Shown piece after piece: positions 1 through 6,430 of a stretch of DNA of 8,679 nt (position 1 is its first letter; every line of letters starts with the position of its first letter). This DNA is from JAAYLC01 sp964636665 (lineage in GTDB: Bacteria; Bacteroidota; Bacteroidia; Flavobacteriales; Flavobacteriaceae). The notes beneath the pieces were generated by a model. It searched no databases. It saw only the letters and a list, made by a program, of their open reading frames with translations, and was not told the DNA's origin. Location of the stretch: NCBI GenBank assembly GCA_964636665.1, contig CAZWVT010000067.1, positions 1 to 8,679 of the forward strand, given 5' to 3'. Both the position numbers and the translations under genes were made by a program.

Positions 1-31
1 TTGAATATTTCCACTTGAAAGTTTACATTTG
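1..31 (+). promoter_or_regulatory. Bacteroidota-type promoter of aroC (upstream element cut by window edge)
   Basis: TACATTTG at 24-31 is a perfect match to the Bacteroidota -7 element TAnnTTTG. The window begins with TTG (1-3), which would complete a -33 TTTG if the base before the window is T, leaving a 20-base spacer. The predicted transcript would start a few bases after 31, giving a very short leader before the ATG at 46. The -7 match is seen directly; the -33 element is only partly visible. Confidence 0.55.
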
Positions 32-45
32 TTCAAAATAATACA

Positions 46-1107
46 ATGGCAGGAAATTCCTTCGGAACTATTTTTAAACTTACGACTTTCGGTGAATCAC
101 ATGGTTCTGCCATAGGTGGAATTATTGATGGCTGTCCCGCCGGAATTTCCATAGACTTAGAAGCTGTTCAAAAAGAGATGGAACGCAGAAAACCCGGGCA
201 ATCTGCGATTGTAACGCAACGAAAAGAACCTGATGAAGTAAAGTTTCTTTCAGGAATATTTGAGGGAAAAACCACTGGAACTCCGATTGGTTTTATTATT
301 AAAAACAAAGATTACAAATCCAAAGATTACAATCATTTAAAAGATTTATATCGTCCGTCACATGCAGACTTCACTTACGAAAAAAAATATGGAATTCGCG
401 ATTATAGAGGTGGAGGTCGTGCTTCTGCCCGTGAAACAGCTTGTCGTGTTGTTGCAGGAGCCATAGCAAAACAGTTACTTTCCGGAATTAAAATCAATGC
501 GTTTGTTTCATCTGTAGGCAATGTTTTTATAGATAAACCTTATCGAGATTTGGATTTTTCACTGACAGAAAGCAACCCTGTGCGATGTCCTGATTTGGAA
601 ATTGCACAAAAAATGGAATCTTTAATCAGAGAAATCAGAAAAAATGGCGATACTGTAGGAGGAACGATCACGTGTGTGGTTCAGAATGTTCCTGTAGGTT
701 TGGGAAGCCCGGTTTTTAACAAGCTTCACGCACAACTGGGGAAGGCCATACTTTCTATCAATGCTGTAAAAGGATTTGAATACGGAAGCGGATTTTGCGG
801 AGCGAAAATGAAGGGAAGTGAACACAATGATTTATTTAATTCCGACGGAAGTACAAAAACAAATTTAAGCGGCGGCATTCAAGGCGGCATCAGTAATGGT
901 ATGGATATTTATTTTAGAGCAGCTTTTAAACCTGTGGCAACACTTATGCAATCGCAACAAACGATTGACAATAAAGGAAATATTGTGGAATTTAAAGGAA
1001 AAGGACGCCATGATCCCTGTGTAGTTCCTCGTGCCGTTCCGATTGTTGAGGCTATGACGGCACTTGTTTTAGCAGATTTTTATTTGCAAAATCAAATTTC
1101 AAAATGA
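46..1107 (+). CDS. aroC: Chorismate synthase
   Basis: Catalyses the last shikimate-pathway step, converting 5-enolpyruvylshikimate-3-phosphate to chorismate with reduced FMN, in the cytoplasm. The 353-residue product has the usual family length and is complete. The N-terminal GESHG (16-20) carries His19, and RPSHAD (103-108) carries His106; these match the two catalytic histidines of the family. Further signatures are PGQS near 50-53, the RGGGRASARET block (121-131), GSGF (247-250), GGIQGGISNG (277-286) and RHDPC (321-325) close to the C-terminus. The start MAGNSFG is the standard family start and sits 15 bases after a strong -7 promoter element, with no Shine-Dalgarno sequence, as is normal in this phylum. 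The next gene lies 43 bp downstream on the same strand and may be cotranscribed. Nothing suggests damage or transfer. Confidence 0.98.
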   Translation: MAGNSFGTIFKLTTFGESHGSAIGGIIDGCPAGISIDLEAVQKEMERRKPGQSAIVTQRKEPDEVKFLSGIFEGKTTGTPIGFIIKNKDYKSKDYNHLKDLYRPSHADFTYEKKYGIRDYRGGGRASARETACRVVAGAIAKQLLSGIKINAFVSSVGNVFIDKPYRDLDFSLTESNPVRCPDLEIAQKMESLIREIRKNGDTVGGTITCVVQNVPVGLGSPVFNKLHAQLGKAILSINAVKGFEYGSGFCGAKMKGSEHNDLFNSDGSTKTNLSGGIQGGISNGMDIYFRAAFKPVATLMQSQQTIDNKGNIVEFKGKGRHDPCVVPRAVPIVEAMTALVLADFYLQNQISK

Positions 1108-1134
1108 ACATTAAAAAATTATAGCAGATTTTTA
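1070..1134 (+). repeat. 13-bp direct repeat spanning the aroC 3' end and the intergenic gap
   Basis: TAGCAGATTTTTA occurs at 1070-1082, inside the last codons of aroC, and again exactly at 1122-1134, in the 43-bp gap before the transporter gene, offset by 52 bases. The second copy may be a relic of a small duplication of the aroC end, or chance in AT-rich DNA. It contains no terminator-like GC stem. Confidence 0.4.
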
Positions 1135-1150
1135 AAAACCAATCTTTTTT

Positions 1151-2599
1151 ATGAAAAAACTTTCATTACACTGGAAAATCATTATCGGACTCATTCTGGG
1201 AATTGCATGGGCACTTCTTTCAAGCTCTTTGGGCTGGAGTGAATTTACCATTAACTGGATTGCGCCGTTTGGAACTATTTTCATCAATTTGTTAAAACTT
1301 ATTGCAGTTCCTTTGGTTTTAGTCTCTATTATCAGTGGTGTAGCCAATATTGGAGATCCGGCAAGTTTGGGAAGAATGGGTGCAAAAACACTTTCGATTT
1401 ATTTGATTACTACAGTTATAGCAGCCAGCCTCGGTTTGGTTTTGGTAAACATAATCCAGCCGGGAAAACTGATAGATGAGCAAAGTAGAATTGATAATCG
1501 AATTAGTTATGAAATATGGGCGGCTTCGGAAAATTTGGAGATTAAGGACGGAATAAATTATCTTCAAAATCCGGAATTTTTTGAACGCGCACAGCGCATA
1601 AGCGAACTCTCCAGAAGCGAATTGGTTGAAGCTTCTGAAAATGATAGAATTTCATCCGCTAAACCGGCTACTGAAACCGTTAAAGAATCTCCATTACAAC
1701 CTCTGGTAGATATTGTTCCTGAGAACTTTTTCTTTTCATTAAGTGACAATACGCTGATGCTTCAAATTATATTCTTCGGAATCTTTTTTGGAATTTCTCT
1801 GTTATTGATTCCCAACAATAAATCAAAACCTGTAATGGATTTTATGGACAGTGCCACAGAAGTTTTCTTGAAAATGGTGGACTTGGTAATGCAGGCAGCA
1901 CCATTTTTTGTCTTTGCTTTGTTGGCAGGAGAAGTTGGAAAAATGGCAGGAGATGATGTATCCAAAGTGGTTGAAATTTTTAAAGGATTGAGCTGGTATT
2001 CACTTACAGTGTTTTTAGGATTGATGTTAATGATTACAGCTATATATCCATTCTTTATCAAACTCTTTGTAAAAAAAATTCCTTACAGAGGATTTTTTAA
2101 AGCAATTCTACCGGCACAAACGTTGGCTTTTTCAACTTCAAGCAGTGCCGCCACGCTTCCGGTTACTATGGAATGTACAGAAGAAAATTTAGGTGTAGAT
2201 AAAAAAATAACCAGTTTTGTGCTCCCTATCGGCGCTACGGTAAATATGGATGGAACTTGCTTATACCAAGCAGTTGCAGTGGTGTTTTTAGCACAAATAC
2301 ACATGATTGACTTAACGATAGCTCAACAAGTAACTATTGTTATAACAGCTGCTTTGGCTTCTATTGGTTCGGCTGCGGTTCCAAGTGCAGGTTTGGTGAT
2401 GTTAATCATTGTTCTTGAATCAGTCGGACTTAATCCTGCTTGGATTGCAATTATTTTTCCGGTAGATAGGATTTTAGATATGTTCAGAACAGTTGTGAAT
2501 GTTACAGGAGATATTACCGTAAGCACAATCATTGCAAAAGGAGAAGACTTACTCAACTATAAAGGCATTAAAAACCCAACGCAAACTTTTGATGTTTAA
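1151..2599 (+). CDS. Dicarboxylate/amino acid:cation symporter (DAACS/GltP-EAAT family)
   Basis: An inner-membrane secondary transporter, expected to bring acidic amino acids or C4-dicarboxylates into the cell with Na+ or H+. The 482-residue product shows the family hallmarks: the serine-rich hairpin 1 STSSSAATLP (328-337), NMDGT in TM7 (365-369), hairpin 2 SIGSAAVPSAG (404-414), and the TM8 signature DRILDMFRTVVNVTGD (439-454). By alignment, Arg446 matches the substrate-carboxylate arginine of GltPh (R397), and Asp443, Thr447, Asn450 and Asp454 match other binding residues. This favours an acidic substrate over a neutral one. A hydrophilic stretch of about 80 residues (103-185), rich in Glu, Ser and Arg, lies between TM3 and the next hydrophobic segment and makes the protein longer than compact homologues of about 420 residues. 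The start MKKLSLHWKI fits a cytoplasmic N-terminus before TM1. Exact substrate and coupling ion cannot be read from the sequence. Confidence 0.93.
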   Translation: MKKLSLHWKIIIGLILGIAWALLSSSLGWSEFTINWIAPFGTIFINLLKLIAVPLVLVSIISGVANIGDPASLGRMGAKTLSIYLITTVIAASLGLVLVNIIQPGKLIDEQSRIDNRISYEIWAASENLEIKDGINYLQNPEFFERAQRISELSRSELVEASENDRISSAKPATETVKESPLQPLVDIVPENFFFSLSDNTLMLQIIFFGIFFGISLLLIPNNKSKPVMDFMDSATEVFLKMVDLVMQAAPFFVFALLAGEVGKMAGDDVSKVVEIFKGLSWYSLTVFLGLMLMITAIYPFFIKLFVKKIPYRGFFKAILPAQTLAFSTSSSAATLPVTMECTEENLGVDKKITSFVLPIGATVNMDGTCLYQAVAVVFLAQIHMIDLTIAQQVTIVITAALASIGSAAVPSAGLVMLIIVLESVGLNPAWIAIIFPVDRILDMFRTVVNVTGDITVSTIIAKGEDLLNYKGIKNPTQTFDV

Positions 2600-2610
2600 A
2601 ATAAATATCC

Positions 2611-2640
2611 TTTGAAATCTTAAATTTCTTTATATTTTTG
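2611..2640 (+). promoter_or_regulatory. Bacteroidota-type promoter of the LTD paralogue operon
   Basis: TTTG at 2611-2614 is followed after an 18-base spacer by TATTTTTG at 2633-2640, a full match to the TAnnTTTG -7 element. Spacing is close to the 19-20 typical of the phylum. The predicted transcription start is near 2645, leaving a leader of about 20 bases before the ATG at 2664. It is the only good promoter seen before the three closely spaced paralogues, so it probably drives all three. Confidence 0.65.
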
Positions 2641-2663
2641 TTAACAAACATAATCTTCTGGTT

Positions 2664-3446
2664 ATGGAAAGAATGTTTGTTGACATAAAATTACTTTTAA
2701 TATTAGTTGGTTTTTCCGGTTTTGCACAGGTGGGAATAGGAACTCAAACTCCTTCAGAAAACGCAATTCTGGAAATAAGCAGTCAATTGGGAGATGATGA
2801 AATTTACAGAGGATTTCTTCCGCCGCGTGTTGTCGATGAATCAGAGCGCAATGCAATTTCTCCAACTTCGGATGATATAGGGCTTATAGTTTATGTAAAT
2901 ACCACAGGATGTTTGGAATTTTGGGATGGTGCTTTCTGGCAAAAAATTAATTGTGACGACCAACCGGATTTTGCCGACGACTTATTCTTTTCGGAATATG
3001 TTGAAGGAAGCGGAAACAACAAAGCCATAGAAATAGCAAACTATACCGGGAATTCAGTCAGTTTGAGTGCTTATCAAATTCTAATATATTCCAACGGACG
3101 CGATTACAACCAATCTCCAAATCATATCATTTCGCTCAGTGGCAACTTGAATCATGGGCAGGTTTATGTGATTGCACATTCAAGTTCAGATTCGCAATTA
3201 CAACAATACGCTCAATTGATAATCAGTACTTTAAGCTTTAATGGCGATGATGCCGTTTTATTGGTGAAATCAGGGATTCTTATCGATACATTGGGAGAAG
3301 TAGGAGTTCGTGAAGGCTATGGTACGGATATAACTTTAAGAAGAAAAAAACATTATGGGCCTTCATCAATTTATTATCCGGAACAATTTGATATTCACGG
3401 TAGAGACGATTTTTCAGGTCTTGGTTGGCACGATTTCTATGAATAA
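2664..3446 (+). CDS. Secreted lamin-tail-domain (LTD) protein, paralogue 1 of 3
   Basis: Function unknown. The 260-residue product begins with a short signal peptide (hydrophobic core about 9-20, likely cleavage after Ala21 in GFA-QVGIG); a start at Met4 (2673) is equally possible. The mature N-terminus carries a module common in secreted Bacteroidota proteins: VGIGTQTP (23-30), GFLPPR (50-55), LIVYV (74-78) and LEFWDGAFW (84-92). From about 105 an LTD-type immunoglobulin-like domain follows: LFFSEYVEGSGNNKAIEIAN (107-126), LSAYQI, then HGQVYVIAH and GDDAVLLVKSG, a typical LTD strand order. The C-terminus ends TLRRK..GPS, then SGLGWHDFYE, resembling the closing strand of LTD domains. There is no nuclease domain, no type IX sorting domain and no lipobox, so it is probably periplasmic or released. 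It leads a three-gene operon, 12 bp before the second paralogue. Confidence 0.85.
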   Translation: MERMFVDIKLLLILVGFSGFAQVGIGTQTPSENAILEISSQLGDDEIYRGFLPPRVVDESERNAISPTSDDIGLIVYVNTTGCLEFWDGAFWQKINCDDQPDFADDLFFSEYVEGSGNNKAIEIANYTGNSVSLSAYQILIYSNGRDYNQSPNHIISLSGNLNHGQVYVIAHSSSDSQLQQYAQLIISTLSFNGDDAVLLVKSGILIDTLGEVGVREGYGTDITLRRKKHYGPSSIYYPEQFDIHGRDDFSGLGWHDFYE

Positions 3447-3458
3447 CAGCTTTGTAAA

Positions 3459-4259
3459 ATGAAAACTAATCTAATTTTTTTAATTGCATTAATTATAACC
3501 GGAAGTTCTTACAGTCAAATTGGAATAGGAACAACAGAAATATCCGATAAGGCAATTCTGCATCTTTCCGGATTTAGTAACGGCAATTACAAAGGATTTA
3601 TGCCACCTCGAGTACCTGATGATGCTGCAAAACTTTCAATTGGAGCTACGCAAGATGATAAAGGAATGATTGTTTACGTAAAAAGTACAAGCTCTCTGGA
3701 GATTTGGAATGGAGAAAATTGGAGCAATATGCACCAAAATGTTTCGAGTGGATTTGCCAAAGATTTATTTATTTCTGAATATGTAGAAAAGTCTTCGGGA
3801 AACAACAAAGCAATTGAAATTGCAAATTTTACGGGAACTCCCGTAAATTTATCTGACTATTCATTATTGGTAAATTCAAATGGGGGAGTGCCGGCTAATA
3901 ATTCAGGAAGTCCCGGTCATGGAGGAATTTCTGCAACTGAACATTCATTAGGAAGTCAAATTCTAAATCACGGCGATGTTTTTGTCATCAAAACTAGTAC
4001 GGCAACTGAAATCGATTCCGGTTTTCATTCCGGACCGATTGCTTTTTTTGATGGGAATGACCCGATAATATTAAAGAAAACGGGAGCCGGTCAAAATTGG
4101 ATAGATGTTATCGGCGTGCCGCGAATAAATTGGGAATTTGGAAAAGCTTTAACCTTGAGAAGAAAACCGGGCTTTGGACCGTCTGAATATTACGTTCCGG
4201 ATCAGTTTGAAGTTTATCCCGAGGGAACCTATGACGGATTAGGTATGCATAATTTTTAA
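3459..4259 (+). CDS. Secreted lamin-tail-domain (LTD) protein, paralogue 2 of 3
   Basis: Function unknown; same architecture as the genes on either side. The 266-residue product has a signal peptide (Lys2 then a hydrophobic core 5-15; likely cleavage after Ser19 in SYS-QIGIG). The N-terminal module follows with IGIGT (21-25), GFMPPR (46-51), MIVYV (70-74) and LEIWNGENW (80-88). The LTD domain starts near 101: LFISEYVEKSSGNNKAIEIA (103-122), FTGTPVNLSDYSLLV, a Gly/Ser/Asn-rich insertion at 141-160 that paralogue 1 lacks, HGDVFVIKT, GNDPIILKK and WIDVIG. The end LTLRRKPGFGPS plus YYVPDQFEVY and GLGMHNF is the best-conserved tail of the three. It starts 12 bp after the stop of paralogue 1 with no room for its own promoter, so it should be cotranscribed. 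No anchor or sorting signal is visible at the C-terminus. Confidence 0.86.
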   Translation: MKTNLIFLIALIITGSSYSQIGIGTTEISDKAILHLSGFSNGNYKGFMPPRVPDDAAKLSIGATQDDKGMIVYVKSTSSLEIWNGENWSNMHQNVSSGFAKDLFISEYVEKSSGNNKAIEIANFTGTPVNLSDYSLLVNSNGGVPANNSGSPGHGGISATEHSLGSQILNHGDVFVIKTSTATEIDSGFHSGPIAFFDGNDPIILKKTGAGQNWIDVIGVPRINWEFGKALTLRRKPGFGPSEYYVPDQFEVYPEGTYDGLGMHNF

Positions 4260-4653
4260 AATAATATGCTGTGAAACAATTATTTAACTTGTTTATATTC
4301 TTGCTGATGACAGTTTCTACACTATCGGCTCAAGTTGGAATCGGAACTGATGATCCTTCTCCGAAATCTAGTCTCGATGTCCGCAGTCAAATAAATGGAA
4401 TAGGCGATTTTTACGGGTTTATGCCCCCGCGCATTCCGGATGACAACGCAAAAAATACAATTTCACCTTCTCCTGAAGATGAAGGGCTGCTTATTTATGT
4501 CGTAAATACGGGAAATCTCGAAATATGGAACGGTCAAAACTGGGAGATAGTAAGAAAAACTTCTTCAACAATTTATGCAAATGAGCTTTTTATTTCTAAA
4601 TACGTTCATGATACCGGAAACTTTAACGCTTTAGAAATTGCAAATTTTACGGG
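3816..4653 (+). repeat. 20-bp identical block shared by LTD paralogues 2 and 3
   Basis: GAAATTGCAAATTTTACGGG occurs identically at 3816-3835 and 4634-4653, encoding EIANFTG at the equivalent point of the LTD domain in paralogues 2 and 3. Paralogue 1 has a related but altered version encoding EIANYTG. It is a small trace of tandem gene duplication, or possibly of gene conversion, and could support recombination between the copies. Confidence 0.5.
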
Positions 4654-5032
4654 CGTTTCAAAAGATTTAAGCAATTACAGAATTGCAATCGGTCATGGAA
4701 AAAATCCGCTCAGCATTTTTATTCCCTTAGATAATGTTTCTCTTGCCCACGGTTCGGTTTATGTAATAAAACATCCAAATGCGACAAGTGTAGCTGCAAA
4801 TCAAATAACCAATGATTTAATTTATTCAGGACAAGATGTTATTATTCTTCAAAATGCATCGGGAACTACCAACATTGATGTACTTGGTAAAATCGAATTG
4901 GACTGGCCGTTCGGAATTAACAGATTACTCCAAAAAAGAAGAGGAAAGGGACCTTCGATAATTTGTGATTTAAATGATTATCAAATATTTGCTCCCGACC
5001 TTACTCATAAATTTGGTTTTCATAGTTTTTAA
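4271..5032 (+). CDS. Secreted lamin-tail-domain (LTD) protein, paralogue 3 of 3 (divergent)
   Basis: Function unknown. The 253-residue product starts at GTG 4271: an in-frame stop lies at 4262-4264, and the next ATG (4307, Met13) would remove most of the signal peptide, so GTG is the only good start. The signal peptide MKQLFNLFIFLLMTVSTLSA probably ends at Ala20, leaving QVGIGTDDPS. The N-terminal module is intact: GFMPPR (49-54), LLIYV (73-77), LEIWNGQNW (83-91). The LTD region has drifted: paralogues 1 and 2 read SEYVE...NNKAIEIAN, this copy reads SKYVHDTGNFNALEIAN (109-125). The tail TLRRK..GPS becomes LLQKRRGKGPS, and the GLG before the final aromatic motif becomes KFGF. The frame is open throughout, so it is divergent rather than broken. 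It begins 11 bp after paralogue 2, and its 3' end overlaps an inverted repeat. Confidence 0.82.
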   Translation: MKQLFNLFIFLLMTVSTLSAQVGIGTDDPSPKSSLDVRSQINGIGDFYGFMPPRIPDDNAKNTISPSPEDEGLLIYVVNTGNLEIWNGQNWEIVRKTSSTIYANELFISKYVHDTGNFNALEIANFTGVSKDLSNYRIAIGHGKNPLSIFIPLDNVSLAHGSVYVIKHPNATSVAANQITNDLIYSGQDVIILQNASGTTNIDVLGKIELDWPFGINRLLQKRRGKGPSIICDLNDYQIFAPDLTHKFGFHSF

Positions 5033-5059
5033 TTCTCAATCGAAAAAACTTTATGAAAG
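5017..5059. terminator. Imperfect inverted repeat at the convergent gene ends; possible bidirectional terminator
   Basis: TTTCATAGTTTTT at 5018-5030 can pair with AAAAACTTTATGAAA at 5044-5058, giving about 13 pairs with a two-base bulge (5051-5052) and a 13-base loop. It spans the stop codons of both converging genes (5030-5032 and 5051-5053). The stem is very AT-rich and the U-run forms part of the stem instead of following it, so this is not a classic intrinsic terminator. Its position between converging genes makes a role plausible. Confidence 0.35.
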
Positions 5060-5542
5060 TTCACTGAGCAAATTCTCAAGATTCAAAGGCTTGGTAAACA
5101 TATTAATTGAACCGTCTGCTTTTCGAGGCCATTCTTCTTTAGGTTTATCCCAATATAATTCGACTCCGTTTTGGTCAGGATCGTCAAGATATAAGGCTTC
5201 AGAAACTCCGTGATCAGAAGCCCCCGTTAAAGGATATCCCGCTTGAAGGAGACGATTGAAAATTTCAGCAAGATCTTTTCGAGTAGGATAGACTATCGCC
5301 GTATGATAAAGTCCTACCGAATTTCTGGAAGCCGGCGGTGCATCTTTACTGTGCCAAGTGTTCAACCCGATGTGATGATGATAACCTCCGGCAGAAATAA
5401 AAACAGCGTTCTCACCATATTCTGTAGTGATTTCAAAACCTAAAAGTCCACAATAAAAATCCAAAGCACGCTGAATATTTGAAACTTTTAAATGAACATG
5501 TCCGATTCGGGTATTTCCGGGAATTTTATATGTTGTATTCAT
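5051..5542 (-). CDS. VOC-superfamily protein, CatE-like (single glyoxalase/dioxygenase domain)
   Basis: A cytoplasmic metal-dependent protein of the vicinal oxygen chelate fold; the reaction is not determined. The 163-residue product has paired beta-alpha-beta-beta-beta modules: IGHVHLKV and ALDFYCGLLGFE (13-37), AVFISAGGYHHHIGLNTW (46-63), then LYHTAIVYP (78-86), ALYLDDPDQNGVELYWD (116-132). Likely metal ligands are His15, His80 and Glu128, as in extradiol dioxygenases and glyoxalases. The YHHHIGLNTW and DPDxNGVELYWD motifs are those of the CatE-type catechol 2,3-dioxygenase-like group. Two-domain CatE enzymes are nearly twice this length, and short stand-alone forms like this are common but mostly uncharacterised. 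It lies 15 bp downstream of the DOPA dioxygenase gene on the same strand, so cotranscription is very likely and a related aromatic substrate is possible. Lyase or resistance-protein activity cannot be excluded. Confidence 0.9.
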   Translation of the reverse strand: MNTTYKIPGNTRIGHVHLKVSNIQRALDFYCGLLGFEITTEYGENAVFISAGGYHHHIGLNTWHSKDAPPASRNSVGLYHTAIVYPTRKDLAEIFNRLLQAGYPLTGASDHGVSEALYLDDPDQNGVELYWDKPKEEWPRKADGSINMFTKPLNLENLLSELS

Positions 5543-5557
5543 AATATTTGTTTTTTG

Positions 5558-6385
5558 TTAACCAATTTTAACTGATGTCATACTTAGTGAACCTGCCACA
5601 ATTTTATCATTGAAAAATTCAAGTTCTTCATTTTTGTCCTGTAATGCTACTGCATACAGCAACGGTAAATAATGTTCGGAAGTGGGAATTGCCAAATTAA
5701 AAGCATCACCCAGAGAATGAAAATCAATAAGTTTATGGTAATTTTTCTCGATAAGAAAAGTTTTTATTTTTTCATTGGCTGCTATTGCCCAATCATATCC
5801 GAATACCTTGTTCATTTTTGACCAAGCAACTTTTTGTAAATTATGGACAATATTTCCGCTGCAAACAATGAGAATTCCCTCTTTACGAAGCGGATAAAGT
5901 GCTCGTGCCAAATCATAATGTTCTTGTGGACTTTTTGTAAAATCTAAACTCATCATGATAACGGGAATGTCAGCTTTTGGAAATAAATGCTTAATTACGC
6001 TCCATGCGCCGTGATCCAATCCGCGATTATAATCCAATTTGATTTCGGTTTGAGTAATTGACGAAGCAATCATTTTTGCCAATTCAGGATGTCCCGAAGC
6101 CGGATATTGAAAGTCGAACAATGCTTTAGGAAATCCGCCAAAGTCGTGAATCGTCGGTGGGTTTTCATTTGCACTAACGAATGTTCCGCAAGTTTCCCAG
6201 TGTGCCGAAATGCATAAAATTGCTTTGGGACATGGAATTTCTTTACCCATATTACGAAAACCTTGGACAAATTCATTTTCTTCAATAGCATTCATCGGAC
6301 TTCCGTGACCTAAAAACAACACAGGCATTTTGCCTGTGTTATCCTTAATCGAGTTAATGTTTCGTAATGTGTCCACTGTCATCAT
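5558..6385 (-). CDS. ygiD: 4,5-DOPA extradiol dioxygenase (LigB family, YgiD)
   Basis: A cytoplasmic enzyme of the class III extradiol ring-cleaving (LigB) family; the E. coli relative opens the catechol ring of L-DOPA between carbons 4 and 5. The 275-residue product matches the family along its whole length: LFLGHGSPMNAIEEN (23-37), SAHWET (60-65), PPTIHDFGGFP (76-86), GLDHGAW (122-128), SGNIVHNL (176-183), PTSEHYLPLLYA (234-245) and the terminal GSLSMTSVKIG. Predicted metal ligands are His27, His62, His181 and His238; His125 is the probable catalytic acid/base. All are present. Two adjacent ATGs (6385 and 6382) are possible starts, and the first 18 residues are a little longer than in E. 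coli, so the true start could be slightly downstream. It follows the YceI-family gene by 45 bp and precedes the VOC gene by 15 bp. The physiological substrate in bacteria is uncertain. Confidence 0.95.
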   Translation of the reverse strand: MMTVDTLRNINSIKDNTGKMPVLFLGHGSPMNAIEENEFVQGFRNMGKEIPCPKAILCISAHWETCGTFVSANENPPTIHDFGGFPKALFDFQYPASGHPELAKMIASSITQTEIKLDYNRGLDHGAWSVIKHLFPKADIPVIMMSLDFTKSPQEHYDLARALYPLRKEGILIVCSGNIVHNLQKVAWSKMNKVFGYDWAIAANEKIKTFLIEKNYHKLIDFHSLGDAFNLAIPTSEHYLPLLYAVALQDKNEELEFFNDKIVAGSLSMTSVKIG

Positions 6386-6430
6386 ATAATCATTACTACA
6401 CTAAATTAATGTGATAAAATGGGCATATTT

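Noticed and set aside
1111..1135. Hairpin terminator between aroC and the transporter gene
   Set aside because: The TTAAAAA/TTTTTAA stem is AT-only and seven pairs long; too weak to support termination.
1132..2556. Several minus-strand open frames inside the transporter gene
   Set aside because: They mirror the low-stop antisense frame of a hydrophobic protein gene; no protein family features or start signals.
2664..5032. Type IX secretion C-terminal sorting domain on the LTD proteins
   Set aside because: The C-termini end inside the LTD-like tail (GLG.H.F); no additional terminal beta-sandwich domain or lysine-rich end typical of sorting domains is present.
2664..5032. LTD-linked extracellular nuclease
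   Set aside because: No endonuclease/exonuclease/phosphatase motifs; the proteins are fully used by the signal peptide, N-terminal module and LTD region.
4974..5213. Plus-strand 79-codon open frame across the convergent gap
   Set aside because: It overlaps the end of LTD paralogue 3 in another frame and the antisense of the VOC gene; no family resemblance, so treated as a shadow.
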